From: Spirochaetales bacterium
GTDB lineage: Bacteria; Spirochaetota; Spirochaetia; SZUA-6; JAFGRV01
Reading direction: 5' to 3'
DNA length: 46,228 bases
Assembly (NCBI GenBank): GCA_016930085.1
Contig: JAFGHO010000032.1
Span: 1-46,228, forward strand
This document shows, one piece after another, positions 7,625-16,190 of the stretch; position 1 is the first letter of the stretch; the number at the start of each line of letters is the position of its first letter. The notes below the pieces were generated by a model. It saw only the letters and a list, made by a program, of their open reading frames with translations. It searched no databases and was not told the origin of the DNA. A program made the position numbers and the translations under genes.

Positions 7625-8560
7625 ATGTCTTGTCGTCTGAAAGGCCGTTCGTTTCTCACTCTTTTAGATTATTCGGAAGAAGAGATCCGGTGTCTTCTCG
7701 AGGCCGCACACAAAGCAAAAAAAGAAAAAAAATCGGGGAAAATATTCCGCCGTTTCGCTTCCAAAACGCTCGCGCTGCTTTTCGAGAAAAGATCGACGCG
7801 GACACGATGCGCGTTCGAAACCGCGTTTGGGGAAGAGGGCGGACATCCGGTTTTTCTGGGTGCAGGCGATATTCACCTCGGCGAAAAGGAATCGATCGAA
7901 GACACGGCACGGGTCATGGGCCGCATGTTCGATTGTATCATGTTCAGGGGTTATGAACAGAAAACAGCCGAAATACTCGCCGAGTATTCGGGGGTTCCGG
8001 TCTATAACGGGCTTACCGATCTCTTCCACCCGACGCAGACACTCGCGGACCTCATGACCATGGAAGAGGCGTTCGGAACACTCAACGGGAAAAAATGCGT
8101 GTACATCGGCGACGGAAGAAATAACGTGGCCAGGTCACTCCTTGCCGGGTGTTCGATTATGGGCGTCCATACGACAATTGTCGCACCGGAAGAACTCCGC
8201 CCGGACCGTGAATTCGTCGCGCGGTGCGGTACCATAAAGAAAGCCGGAGTAAAAATCGAAATCACGGATTCCGTGGACACCGGCCTTGACGGTGCCGATG
8301 TCGTTTATACCGACGTATGGGTTTCGATGGGTGAGGAGGAAAAGGAAGAAGAAAGGGTAAGACTGCTTACACCCTACAGGGTCACCGAAACCCTCATGAA
8401 AAAAAGCGGGAAATCCGAAACGATCTTTCTCCATTGCCTTCCCGCGGTAAAAGGAAAAGAAGTGACCGCACCGGTCATTGAAGGATCCTCCTCACGGGTA
8501 TGGGACCAGGCGGAAAACAGGAAGCACACGATAAAGGCGCTCATGCTTCTGACGCTTTGA
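7625..8560 (+). CDS. argF: Ornithine carbamoyltransferase
   Basis: The enzyme transfers the carbamoyl group of carbamoyl phosphate to ornithine to give citrulline in arginine synthesis (or the reverse in the arginine deiminase pathway). The 311-residue length is normal. Motifs are complete: FEKRSTRTRCAFE (phosphate loop, near 53-65), FHPTQTLADL (near 136), a DVWVSMGEE ornithine-side segment and FLHCLPA (near 273) with the catalytic Cys. AAGGAG at 7611-7616 supports the ATG. The absence of arcA or arcC nearby favours a biosynthetic role. A copy of the CGACAATTGTCG palindrome lies inside the gene at 8172-8183, coding for TTIVA. Confidence 0.93.
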   Translation: MSCRLKGRSFLTLLDYSEEEIRCLLEAAHKAKKEKKSGKIFRRFASKTLALLFEKRSTRTRCAFETAFGEEGGHPVFLGAGDIHLGEKESIEDTARVMGRMFDCIMFRGYEQKTAEILAEYSGVPVYNGLTDLFHPTQTLADLMTMEEAFGTLNGKKCVYIGDGRNNVARSLLAGCSIMGVHTTIVAPEELRPDREFVARCGTIKKAGVKIEITDSVDTGLDGADVVYTDVWVSMGEEEKEEERVRLLTPYRVTETLMKKSGKSETIFLHCLPAVKGKEVTAPVIEGSSSRVWDQAENRKHTIKALMLLTL

Positions 8561-8569
8561 CCGGCCGCG

Positions 8570-10696
8570 CTAAAAATAGTAATCGAAATCCTGTTCTTTA
8601 CGCGTCCATCGGCGAAGCAGCAGGATATGCGCCGGTTCCTTTTCGGGGTCCAGACTGATGAAATTTTTTATCCCCTGCCAGTAGAATTTTTCTTCGGAAA
8701 GCAGATCGATGACTTCGTAGGATTCATCCGGCCGGATATGGAATTCTTCTATCGGGACCGAAATATAACTTTCTTCTTTTTTGTAGGGATCGAGATTGAC
8801 GATCACCAAAACGATATCCTCGAGATCCGGGGTATATTTTCCGTAAAAAAGGATGTTTTCGTTTTCAGCCGCGTAAAACCTCAAGTTTTTATAGGACTGA
8901 AGGGCCGGGTGCGCTTTCCGGATCACGTTGAGTTTTTTGATAAACGCCTTGATGTGACCGGGCCTGTCCCAATCCCAGACTTTATACTGGTATTTTTCGG
9001 AATTGAGGTATTCCTCCGTCCCCGGTTTCGGAGTGCCTTCGCAGAGTTCGAATCCGTTATAGATGCCCCAGGTCGGGCTGAGGGTTGCCGCGAGGACGGC
9101 CCTCATTTTGAAAGCACTGCGCGGCGCATTCTGAAGGACGACGGGAAGAATATCCGGTGTATTGGTAAATAGATTTCCGATCATATACTCGGCCACCTGT
9201 GACCGGGTGAGTTCGGTGAAATAATCGGTTAACTCCTGCTTGAAATTACGCCAGGTAAAATAGGTGTAGCTCTGTGTAAATCCGGCCTTCGCGAGCGCCT
9301 TCATGATTTTGGGCCGAGTAAAGGCTTCGGCGAGAAAGATGACATCGGGATCCTTCCGGTGAATTTCTTCGATCAGCCATTGCCAGAAAAAAACAGGCTT
9401 TGTGTGCGGATTATCGACCCGGAAAATCCTGATTCCCTGATCCATCCAGAACCTGATTACAGACAATATTTCCTTCCATAATCCTTCCCTGTCTTTTGTG
9501 TTAAAGTTGAGGGGATAGATATCCTCGTATTTTTTAGGCGGATTTTCCGCATATTTTATCGTGCCGTCAGGCCGCTTATAATACCATTCCGGGTGTTCGG
9601 TGACCCATGGGTGATCCGGTGAAGACTGAAGGGCAAGATCGAGCGCTATTTCCATGCCGAGTTTCCGGCATTCCTTCTCGAACCGTCTGAAATCCTCGAT
9701 CGTTCCCAATTCGGAATGTATCGCCGTATGACCGCCTTCCTTGCTTCCGATCGCAAAGGGACAACCGGGGCTTCCCGGGGGACAAATGAGACTGTTGTTC
9801 GGACCTTTTCTGTTGGTTATACCGATGGGATGAACGGGCGGAAGGTAGATGACATCGAACCCCATGTCCTGTATTTCAGGAAGCCGCGCGATCATATCGT
9901 CGAATGTCGCGCTTTTCCCTTTGACCGTTCCCTGCGACCGGTGCCACATTTCATACCAGGAAGAAAACCGTGCTTTTTTTCTTATCGCCTCCACGCGGAG
10001 AGTTCTGCCGTAGCGGCCGCAGTCCGATCTGTCGGCATAGGCGTACATGACACTCTTCAACTCTTCACCCAAAATGATTTCGCTGACCGGATCATGGGCG
10101 GGTTTGATAAGAGTCTTTTCCGGAGATATGGCTTCGACCAGTTTCCTCATTTTTGCCAGTTGAGAGGAGATCGGTTTTTTCTCTTTGGATTTGACTTCGA
10201 TTGTATCGATGATTTTAAAAAGATCTTCGGTCGCCCGTGCCGGTTTCAGTTCCCTGTCGAAATAGGTAAGTATCCGCTTCAAAAACACCTTGTCCTCTTC
10301 CTTTGCCTCAGGGAGTATCGATTCGATCATGCTCTTTCCCTGAATCAGTTCGCTTGTAATATCCTGGTCCGCCGTATACTTTTTCTCGAGGTCTTCAGCC
10401 CAGGAGAGAAAGGGATCTCGCCAGGCAAAAAATGTATATTCATAGGCGGTGTTTTCATCAAGGCAGAACGAAGCTTCCCACCGGTCGTTGGTCGCGGGGA
10501 TCATTTCCGTCTCGGTCCAAACAGGAGCCCCTTGTTTTCTGTACATGCAGACCGCCTTTATCACCTCATGGCCGTGCGAAAAAATATCCGCCTCGACATG
10601 AAACACGTCTCCGACTGTACGTTTGACCGCGAACGAACCGCAGTCGATTTCCGGATAGACGTTTTCTATGATTACCGTGTTGATGTTCGTATTCAT
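8570..10696 (-). CDS. glgE: Alpha-1,4-glucan:maltose-1-phosphate maltosyltransferase (GlgE, GH13_3)
   Basis: GlgE elongates alpha-1,4-glucans with maltosyl units from maltose-1-phosphate. The 708-residue protein has an N-terminal beta domain and helical insert, then a GH13 barrel. Visible motifs are VIYLPPVHPIG, the nucleophile segment GIRIFRVDNPHTKP (Asp near 428), the acid/base segment FLAEAFTRPKI (Glu near 456) and WGIYNGFELCEG, all characteristic of the GlgE subfamily. The start at 10696 follows AAGGAGG, which lies within the last codons of the upstream gene. A longer frame reaching 10822 would overlap glgM and is not supported. It forms an operon with glgM (7-bp gap) and converges on argF. 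Confidence 0.92.
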   Translation of the reverse strand: MNTNINTVIIENVYPEIDCGSFAVKRTVGDVFHVEADIFSHGHEVIKAVCMYRKQGAPVWTETEMIPATNDRWEASFCLDENTAYEYTFFAWRDPFLSWAEDLEKKYTADQDITSELIQGKSMIESILPEAKEEDKVFLKRILTYFDRELKPARATEDLFKIIDTIEVKSKEKKPISSQLAKMRKLVEAISPEKTLIKPAHDPVSEIILGEELKSVMYAYADRSDCGRYGRTLRVEAIRKKARFSSWYEMWHRSQGTVKGKSATFDDMIARLPEIQDMGFDVIYLPPVHPIGITNRKGPNNSLICPPGSPGCPFAIGSKEGGHTAIHSELGTIEDFRRFEKECRKLGMEIALDLALQSSPDHPWVTEHPEWYYKRPDGTIKYAENPPKKYEDIYPLNFNTKDREGLWKEILSVIRFWMDQGIRIFRVDNPHTKPVFFWQWLIEEIHRKDPDVIFLAEAFTRPKIMKALAKAGFTQSYTYFTWRNFKQELTDYFTELTRSQVAEYMIGNLFTNTPDILPVVLQNAPRSAFKMRAVLAATLSPTWGIYNGFELCEGTPKPGTEEYLNSEKYQYKVWDWDRPGHIKAFIKKLNVIRKAHPALQSYKNLRFYAAENENILFYGKYTPDLEDIVLVIVNLDPYKKEESYISVPIEEFHIRPDESYEVIDLLSEEKFYWQGIKNFISLDPEKEPAHILLLRRWTRKEQDFDYYF

Positions 10697-10703
10697 CCTG
10701 TCA

Positions 10704-11912
10704 TTATCCTCCTTGAACATGCTGATATAATTCATATACCTTTCCCGCAATCGCATGCCAGGAAAAATGATCGCATACCCTCTTCCTGCCGGCCTCCGCC
10801 ATCGCCTTTCTCTTTTCACCATCCGACATGAGGGAACTCATCGCGGCAGCGAGATCCCTGGCGAATTTCTCCGGATGCCGCGCTTCGAAAGGAGGCAAAG
10901 ATTCCTGTTCCAGGGGAACGAGAAGACCCGTTTCATCATGAACGACGACCTCCGGTATCCCCCCCACCTTGCTCGCAACAACGGGAGTTCCGCACGACAT
11001 GGCTTCGAGGTTGATGATTCCGAACGGTTCGTAGATCGACGGACAACAAAACAGCGACGCGTGACTGTAAAACTGGACGATCCGGTTTTTTGGAAGCATC
11101 TCTTCGATCCAATAGACATGGGGATGCGTTTTTTTCAATTCGGCGACTTTTTCCTTCATCTCCTGCGCAATTTCGGGGGTGTCCGGTGCCCCTGCACAAA
11201 GAACGATCCCGATATCCGGATCGAGGTATGTCGCTGAGCGCACGAGATGGATGATCCCTTTCTGCCGCGTAATTCGACCGACAAAAAGAATATACTCGAG
11301 GTCGCGCGGTATCCCGTAGCGGTCGAGGGCCTCACGCTCCTCCGTTTTTCTATACTCGCCGGTATCGATGCCATTGGGTATAATCGCGATACGGTCCGGA
11401 TCGCAGTTGAAATGGGCTAAAATATCTTCTTTCGTCGACCGGGAGACGGCGATGACGGCATCGGCCATCTCGAGTGCGGTTTTTTCTATCCATGAGGAAT
11501 AATTAAAACCACGCCCGATCTGCTCTTTTTTCCATGGCCGGAGCGGTTCCAGGGAATGGGTGGTGATGACCAGGGCGGCATCGTAAAGCAGCTTCGCCAG
11601 TATGCCGCCGAAATGGGAATACCATGTGTGGCAATGGACGACATCGGCTGCAACCGGCAGCGCGTTGAACTGCACGCACCGGTCGATCGTCCCGATCGTC
11701 GAGCGCAATATATCGGGCGCCGTCTGAATACGGTCCCGGGCAACGGGAAAACCCCTGACGGTCAGATTCTCCGAGGCGGACCGCTGGTCGCCGAAGCAGC
11801 GGACTTCCACATTCGCGAAGGAACACAGACTGCGGGAAAGGTAATCCACATGCACTCCGGCCCCGCCGTAGACGTGCGGGGGGTATTCATTGGTCAGAAA
11901 AAGTACGTTCAT
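10704..11912 (-). CDS. glgM: GT4 glycosyltransferase of the GlgM/GlgA (maltose-1-phosphate or glycogen synthase) family
   Basis: The 402-residue GT-B enzyme starts with LTNEYPPHVYGGAGVHV, the signature of the actinobacterial-type GlgA/GlgM family. It has HTWYSHFGG, IPNGIDTGEY, LFVGRITRQKG and the C-terminal donor-site motif EPFGIINLEAMSCGTPVVAS with its two Glu residues. In mycobacteria the homologue makes maltose-1-phosphate from ADP-glucose and glucose-1-phosphate, and GlgE then consumes it. Linkage to glgE strongly supports GlgM function here, although direct glycogen synthase activity is possible. GGAG nine bases upstream marks the ATG. The ATG also overlaps the stop of a short leader ORF. 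The last codons (Gly-Gly-stop) contain the glgE ribosome-binding site, implying coupled translation. Confidence 0.88.
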   Translation of the reverse strand: MNVLFLTNEYPPHVYGGAGVHVDYLSRSLCSFANVEVRCFGDQRSASENLTVRGFPVARDRIQTAPDILRSTIGTIDRCVQFNALPVAADVVHCHTWYSHFGGILAKLLYDAALVITTHSLEPLRPWKKEQIGRGFNYSSWIEKTALEMADAVIAVSRSTKEDILAHFNCDPDRIAIIPNGIDTGEYRKTEEREALDRYGIPRDLEYILFVGRITRQKGIIHLVRSATYLDPDIGIVLCAGAPDTPEIAQEMKEKVAELKKTHPHVYWIEEMLPKNRIVQFYSHASLFCCPSIYEPFGIINLEAMSCGTPVVASKVGGIPEVVVHDETGLLVPLEQESLPPFEARHPEKFARDLAAAMSSLMSDGEKRKAMAEAGRKRVCDHFSWHAIAGKVYELYQHVQGG

Positions 11913-11983
11913 GAGCGTCCGCTCCCGTGCTTGATGGCTGAGGTTATGGGCTGCCGTTGTTCGATGATACGAGTCACGTCCAT
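11909..11983 (-). CDS. 24-codon leader ORF overlapping the glgM start
   Basis: On the minus strand an ATG at 11983 is preceded by AGAGG at seven-base spacing. It reads 24 codons (beginning MDVTRIIEQRQP, ending GSGRS) to a TGA at 11909-11911 that overlaps the glgM ATG as ATGA. The arrangement is typical of translational coupling by a leader peptide. It contains no obvious run of one regulatory codon, but two Ile-Ile and three Arg codons are present. Whether it is translated is unknown; it has the best Shine-Dalgarno in the region. Confidence 0.45.
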   Translation of the reverse strand: MDVTRIIEQRQPITSAIKHGSGRS

Positions 11984-12006
11984 ATGGTATCCTCTGTTTA
12001 TGACCG

Positions 12007-12035
12007 ACTATAATAAGTATAAGAGGTTTTGTAAA
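12007..12035 (-). promoter_or_regulatory. Promoter for the leader ORF-glgM-glgE operon
   Basis: On the minus strand TTTACA (12035-12030) and TATAGT (12012-12007) are 17 bases apart. This would start the transcript near 12000, about 17 bases before the leader ORF and 88 before glgM. Confidence 0.5.
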
Positions 12036-12166
12036 GGGAGGAGTCTCATCCGGCTTTTCACAAACGGCGTACAGACTGAGGACTGATCGCTTATTTGTCT
12101 ATAACAAAAACACTTACAACAGCCGCGCCACGTGCCCGCCGGCGGGATTATGAAGAAAAACATGAG

Positions 12167-14398
12167 TTAAAACCCTATCGACATAATGAAGGCCGCTGAT
12201 GCGATACAAAACCCGATAAACTGCGCTTTGACGATAAACCTGAGTACGGGATACTTCACACCCCCGAACCTGACCTGTGATTTACCGATGTAATAACCGA
12301 ACGACACACAGATAAACGGCGCGATATATCTGAACGCGTGGGTTGTATGGTAGGGCGACGAGAAATGCATCCATATATAAAAGAGGATCGAGACCGCGAA
12401 ATTGACGAACAGGATATATCCTTTACCCTCGAGTTCTCCTTTCCCGCTCAGCAGAAAGTAAAGGACGAGCAGCCCGAGCGTGATGAGATAGAAAAACATG
12501 AGACAAACCGCGACATCGCCGATTCCGGGAAGCGCCTCGTTATGGAAAAAAACGCCGAATACCGATGTCCGGATAAACTCCATGAAAAGAAAGATCCTGT
12601 CCGCGCCGTCTTCGAGGACAAAGGGATGTTCGAGTAGTTTTTCCACGGAGACGTAGAAGAGGTTATAGGGATTACTCGGCATGACCGGACCGGTCACCGA
12701 GACCGCATACCCAAGGTCCTGCTGAAAAAGAATATAATTCCTGATCTGGAAACTCAGGCCAAGGGGAACGGCTATCGCCAGAAAGATCAAAGCGAGTCTG
12801 ATGTAGCGTTTGAAGTCGATGCGGTTTCTCACCAGTTCGACCAGAAAGACAATACCGCCGACCAGGAAAATAATGAGCGCCGATTTTTTTGAAAGAACGG
12901 AGAGTGCGGCAAAAACGGCGAAGAGAACAGTGTGTTTGACCGATGAATCGCCGGCCCATTTGAGTAGATAATAGAAGCTGATCGTGTAGAAAAACGCGAG
13001 GGTCATATCGTTATTGAGGTAAACCGACATGAAGATCAGGCTCGGCAGAAAACAGGCAAATGCCATGCCGATGAGGGTGACCCGTTCATCGCACTTGAGC
13101 AACAGGAATATGCGGTAAATGACGAGAAGAAGGACGGCGGAAATAAAGAGCAGATACACCTGCACCGCCCTGAACGCGTTCACCTCATTGAGGCCGAAAC
13201 TTTCGGCGATCCTGAATACGATACCACTCAGCAGATAATGGAGGGGCGGATGGTAAGCTTCGTGTGTGCCGACCGGAGGAAGCAGGAACGTCCTGCCCAT
13301 ATATTTGATGTATTCGGTGTGACTCCACGCCCCCCACAGGTCATGCTGGCGTCCGCCGATAATATCGGTAAAAGGCGAATAGAGAAAGTAACAAAGCCGC
13401 AAGGCGATACCGAGAAAAATGACGATCTTTATCACGTTTGTCCACGTAAGCTGTTTCAACCGGTACAGATAGACCATTATTCCTGCCGCCATAAGCACAA
13501 AAAGCGCAAAGCAAAGCTGGACATCAAGGGCTGTCAGGGGCGAGGGGGCGTTCAGATGAACGATAAAAAACAGGACAAAAAACAGCGCCATCGGGACGTA
13601 AAACCACCGGGTAAACGTTTTCCGGACGATCGTATCCAGCGTATTGTTTTTGCCCCTGAGTATCAGCATATACAATGAAAAACATATGCTTGCGGCGAGC
13701 ATACAGAGTGAGATAAAAAGCGACATATGAAGGTTTCTCCTTGTGTAGTGTATGTTATTGACACGCGCGAAGTATTCATCGGCTTTTTCATCGGAATAAT
13801 TTTCATTGAAAGCGAACGAATGTATTTTCGAATTCGCCGGCTTCCCCGTCACCTGTTCGATCCGTATATCGTCGAAAAAGGCGGCTCCTTCGGAATCGGC
13901 CGCCCAGCTCCCGATCCTCAAGGCCACGGGCATCTGTGTCTGATACGGGGCGGTCATACCGTAAAGAGTCGCCATTTCCCATTTTCCCCCCGTATCCCTG
14001 TAGTCATTCGAATGGGCCGATGAATCAAGGACGGCGATATTGGCGCCGAGACTGCCCCGTATATCAATTGCTTTTATCCAGCAGGTAATTTTGTAGATCG
14101 TCTCCGGCAAAACCGTGATATACTGATATACCCTGGCGTCATTCGGCCGGGTGTTCTCAATCCTGACCGACCGCTTCCCCGTATGGGCGGTTCCTTCGGC
14201 GACCGCATAATTGACATGATCTCCGGCCTCGTACAGGGCGCGTTTATGCCAATGGGATACCCAGTCCATGCGAATATCTTCAAAAGAAGCGTTTTTAATC
14301 GTGTTTTCAATCGAGTCTTTCTCCGGGACCATGCCGCACGATAAAAAAAGGCCAGAGATGACGAACAGGATAATAATCAACAGAGCCGGATGTTTCAT
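12167..14398 (-). CDS. Fusion of a lipoprotein-type jelly-roll domain and a GT-C (PMT/ArnT-like) integral membrane glycosyltransferase
   Basis: From the ATG at 14398 (GGAGG five bases upstream) the protein has 743 residues. Residues 1-25 are a signal/anchor with FLSCG, a plausible lipobox. Residues 30-190 form a carbohydrate-binding-like beta domain (NASFEDIRMDWVSHW, HTGKRSVRIENT, AAFFDDIRIEQV; CBM4/9 or CBM22-like pattern). From about 225 there are roughly 11-12 membrane helices. The first loop after them has GGRQHDLWGAWSHTEY and THEAYHPPLHYLLSG, the acidic plus HPP(L) pattern of lipid-linked-sugar-dependent GT-C enzymes. It probably transfers sugars on the outer face of the cytoplasmic membrane. 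Acceptor and donor cannot be read. The Cys could instead lie inside the first transmembrane helix. Confidence 0.7.
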   Translation of the reverse strand: MKHPALLIIILFVISGLFLSCGMVPEKDSIENTIKNASFEDIRMDWVSHWHKRALYEAGDHVNYAVAEGTAHTGKRSVRIENTRPNDARVYQYITVLPETIYKITCWIKAIDIRGSLGANIAVLDSSAHSNDYRDTGGKWEMATLYGMTAPYQTQMPVALRIGSWAADSEGAAFFDDIRIEQVTGKPANSKIHSFAFNENYSDEKADEYFARVNNIHYTRRNLHMSLFISLCMLAASICFSLYMLILRGKNNTLDTIVRKTFTRWFYVPMALFFVLFFIVHLNAPSPLTALDVQLCFALFVLMAAGIMVYLYRLKQLTWTNVIKIVIFLGIALRLCYFLYSPFTDIIGGRQHDLWGAWSHTEYIKYMGRTFLLPPVGTHEAYHPPLHYLLSGIVFRIAESFGLNEVNAFRAVQVYLLFISAVLLLVIYRIFLLLKCDERVTLIGMAFACFLPSLIFMSVYLNNDMTLAFFYTISFYYLLKWAGDSSVKHTVLFAVFAALSVLSKKSALIIFLVGGIVFLVELVRNRIDFKRYIRLALIFLAIAVPLGLSFQIRNYILFQQDLGYAVSVTGPVMPSNPYNLFYVSVEKLLEHPFVLEDGADRIFLFMEFIRTSVFGVFFHNEALPGIGDVAVCLMFFYLITLGLLVLYFLLSGKGELEGKGYILFVNFAVSILFYIWMHFSSPYHTTHAFRYIAPFICVSFGYYIGKSQVRFGGVKYPVLRFIVKAQFIGFCIASAAFIMSIGF

Positions 14399-14721
14399 TA
14401 TTTCCTCCATGAAATCGACCGACGGGTTCGTGATTCATTTATTACAGGTAATACCGCTTCCCGTTCCGGCCGTAATATACGGGCCGCCTGACAATTTATT
14501 TTCCTCATCGGCATAATATAACCGGCGCATGAGCAAAGGAAATGCATAAACCGGATTCTTCTAAACCATTCATCCCGAATAATTTACAAGTAAAAATCCG
14601 CCTGCAAAGGAGCAACCGTCTTTTGAAGCCGTTTGCTAACGGCAACCAATCGACGGCATATTGCTGTTTTTTACCCTCTACCGGTATTATCGTTACAATG
14701 GCGACTACCTGACGAAGTCAT
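14399..14721. other. 323-bp gap without a confident gene
   Basis: This interval separates the GT-C gene (reading left) from the LamG remnant (reading right). I see AT-rich patches suited to a minus-strand promoter, but no -35/-10 pair I would defend and no terminator. No LamG-like N-terminal sequence can be recovered in any plus-strand frame, and the frame of the remnant is closed by a TGA three codons before its first ATG. Confidence 0.4.
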
Positions 14722-15105
14722 ATGAATCATTCCCGTCTGCCGTATATTATTCCCGTGATGGGGATTGGAAACGGACAAATCAAACACGAGATATGGGATT
14801 CGGCCAATACACGATTCGCCGTCGACATCGGCGACGTCCATCCCGGTATTTGGTCTCATATCGTCCTTACATGGAAAACCGGCGGGAAAATGCGTTCATA
14901 CATCGACGGCATCCTGACCCGTGAAATCGATACCGGCTCTAATCCCATGGGGATCGCGGTGTGTCGACTCCCCTTGAGGATAGGCTGCGCACCGCGGGAT
15001 ATCGATTACGCCGGATTCAACGGCAACATCGACGACCTCCGGCTGTATGAAGAAGAACTCGGTGCATCGGAAATCCTGGCGCTGTATCATTATCTCCCTT
15101 ATTGA
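14722..15105 (+). pseudogene. Truncated LamG/concanavalin-like domain fragment
   Basis: The 127-codon frame encodes the C-terminal two thirds of a LamG jelly-roll: IGNGQIKHEIWDS, GIWSHIVLTWKTGGKMRSYI, LRIGCAPRDIDYAGFNGN and IDDLRLYEEEL. Such domains normally sit inside larger secreted carbohydrate-binding proteins. Here the first strands, any signal peptide and any ribosome-binding site are missing, and an in-frame TGA precedes the ATG. It is best read as the remnant of a larger gene, although expression as a small free domain cannot be excluded. Confidence 0.55.
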
Positions 15106-15120
15106 CATACCTTTTTATAC

Positions 15121-15149
15121 TTGTCCCGATGCCTATCTTTTATTATATA
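15121..15149 (+). promoter_or_regulatory. Possible promoter for the SDR gene
   Basis: TTGTCC (15121-15126) and TATATA (15144-15149) are 17 bases apart, which implies a leader of about 145 bases before the SDR start at 15302. A second TTGACA lies at 15103-15108 without a good -10. Confidence 0.3.
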
Positions 15150-15301
15150 TGTGAAGACAGTATTATATTGACGGAGGATTTGTCGTCCGTCCGGATGGAA
15201 AACAGAAGCGATGAACCTTTCCGGCCGCAAAGGAAGCCGGCGCCTTTCTCGTTATTTCCGGACGGTAATACGTGAAGAGAAAAACATCGGGAGGATACCA
15301 T

Positions 15302-16084
15302 ATGGCCGGACATGTCGTTATTACCGGAAGCACAAGGGGATTCGGTTTTGCCATGGCAAAAGAGTTTTTGAATGCCGGATGGAAGGTGGCTTTATCGGGA
15401 AGAAGTGATGCCGGGGTAACCCGTGCCGCGGCCGGACTTACCGACTCGGGAAATCTTCTTTTTCTCAAACCCTGCGATGTGACCTCTTACGATCAGGTAT
15501 CGGCCCTCTGGAAGGAAGCCGCTTCGAAATGGGGCCGGATCGATATCTGGATCAACAACGCGGGGGTAAGTCAGCCCGACGCCCCGGTCTGGGATATACC
15601 CGCGCTTTATATCGATGCGCTGGTGAAAACGAATATCCTCGGTGTTGTGTATGGTTCCCGTATCGCCTTCAACAATATGGTGAAACAGGGATTCGGCGCA
15701 ATCTACAATCTGGAAGGATGGGGAAGCGACGGCAGACACATGGACAACCTCACGTTGTATGGAACGAGTAAATGCGCGGTCGCCTATTTTACCGAAGGTC
15801 TTGTGCAGGAAGCAAAAAACAAGGGAGTGATCGTCGGGACCATCCAGCCCGGTATGATGGTCACCGATTTTGTCCTCCTCCCCATGAAAGAAAACAGGGA
15901 AAAATTCGCACGATTCAAAAAAATTCTGAATATCATCGCGGATAAACCGGAAACCGTTGCCGCGTGGCTCGTCCCGCGGCTTATCCGCAATAAAAAACAC
16001 GGTACCCGCTTTCGATGGATGTCCGGACCGAAACTCCTTTCGAGATTCATTACCGCGCCCCTTTCGGGAAGAAAAGTAATTTAG
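15302..16084 (+). CDS. Short-chain dehydrogenase/reductase (SDR), chlorophyll(ide) b reductase-like subgroup
   Basis: The 260-residue NAD(P)-dependent oxidoreductase has the cofactor motif TGSTRGFG, a CDVTSYDQV adenine-side motif, INNAGVS and the catalytic YGTSK. The usual serine strand reads NLEGWGSDG instead of the common ISS. This resembles the NYC1/NOL-like (chlorophyll b reductase) branch of SDRs, which is widespread in non-photosynthetic bacteria with unknown substrates. The start at 15302 is set by GGGAGGA six bases upstream. The upstream GTG at 15272 would put that site inside the gene. The C-terminal tail is basic and could associate with membranes. The substrate is not predictable. 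Confidence 0.8.
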   Translation: MAGHVVITGSTRGFGFAMAKEFLNAGWKVALSGRSDAGVTRAAAGLTDSGNLLFLKPCDVTSYDQVSALWKEAASKWGRIDIWINNAGVSQPDAPVWDIPALYIDALVKTNILGVVYGSRIAFNNMVKQGFGAIYNLEGWGSDGRHMDNLTLYGTSKCAVAYFTEGLVQEAKNKGVIVGTIQPGMMVTDFVLLPMKENREKFARFKKILNIIADKPETVAAWLVPRLIRNKKHGTRFRWMSGPKLLSRFITAPLSGRKVI

Positions 16085-16190
16085 TGCGGTTTTCACATAC
16101 AGTCTCCGGCAGACAGAGTGCATTCCGAATGCGATATTGCCGATAAGCCGGTTCAAAACAGCCTTGCATCGCTTTCTATCATAGGATATT

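Noticed and set aside
9716-10831. Long plus-strand frame opposite glgE
   Set aside because: The minus-strand GlgE motifs are unambiguous and this antisense frame has no protein-like composition.
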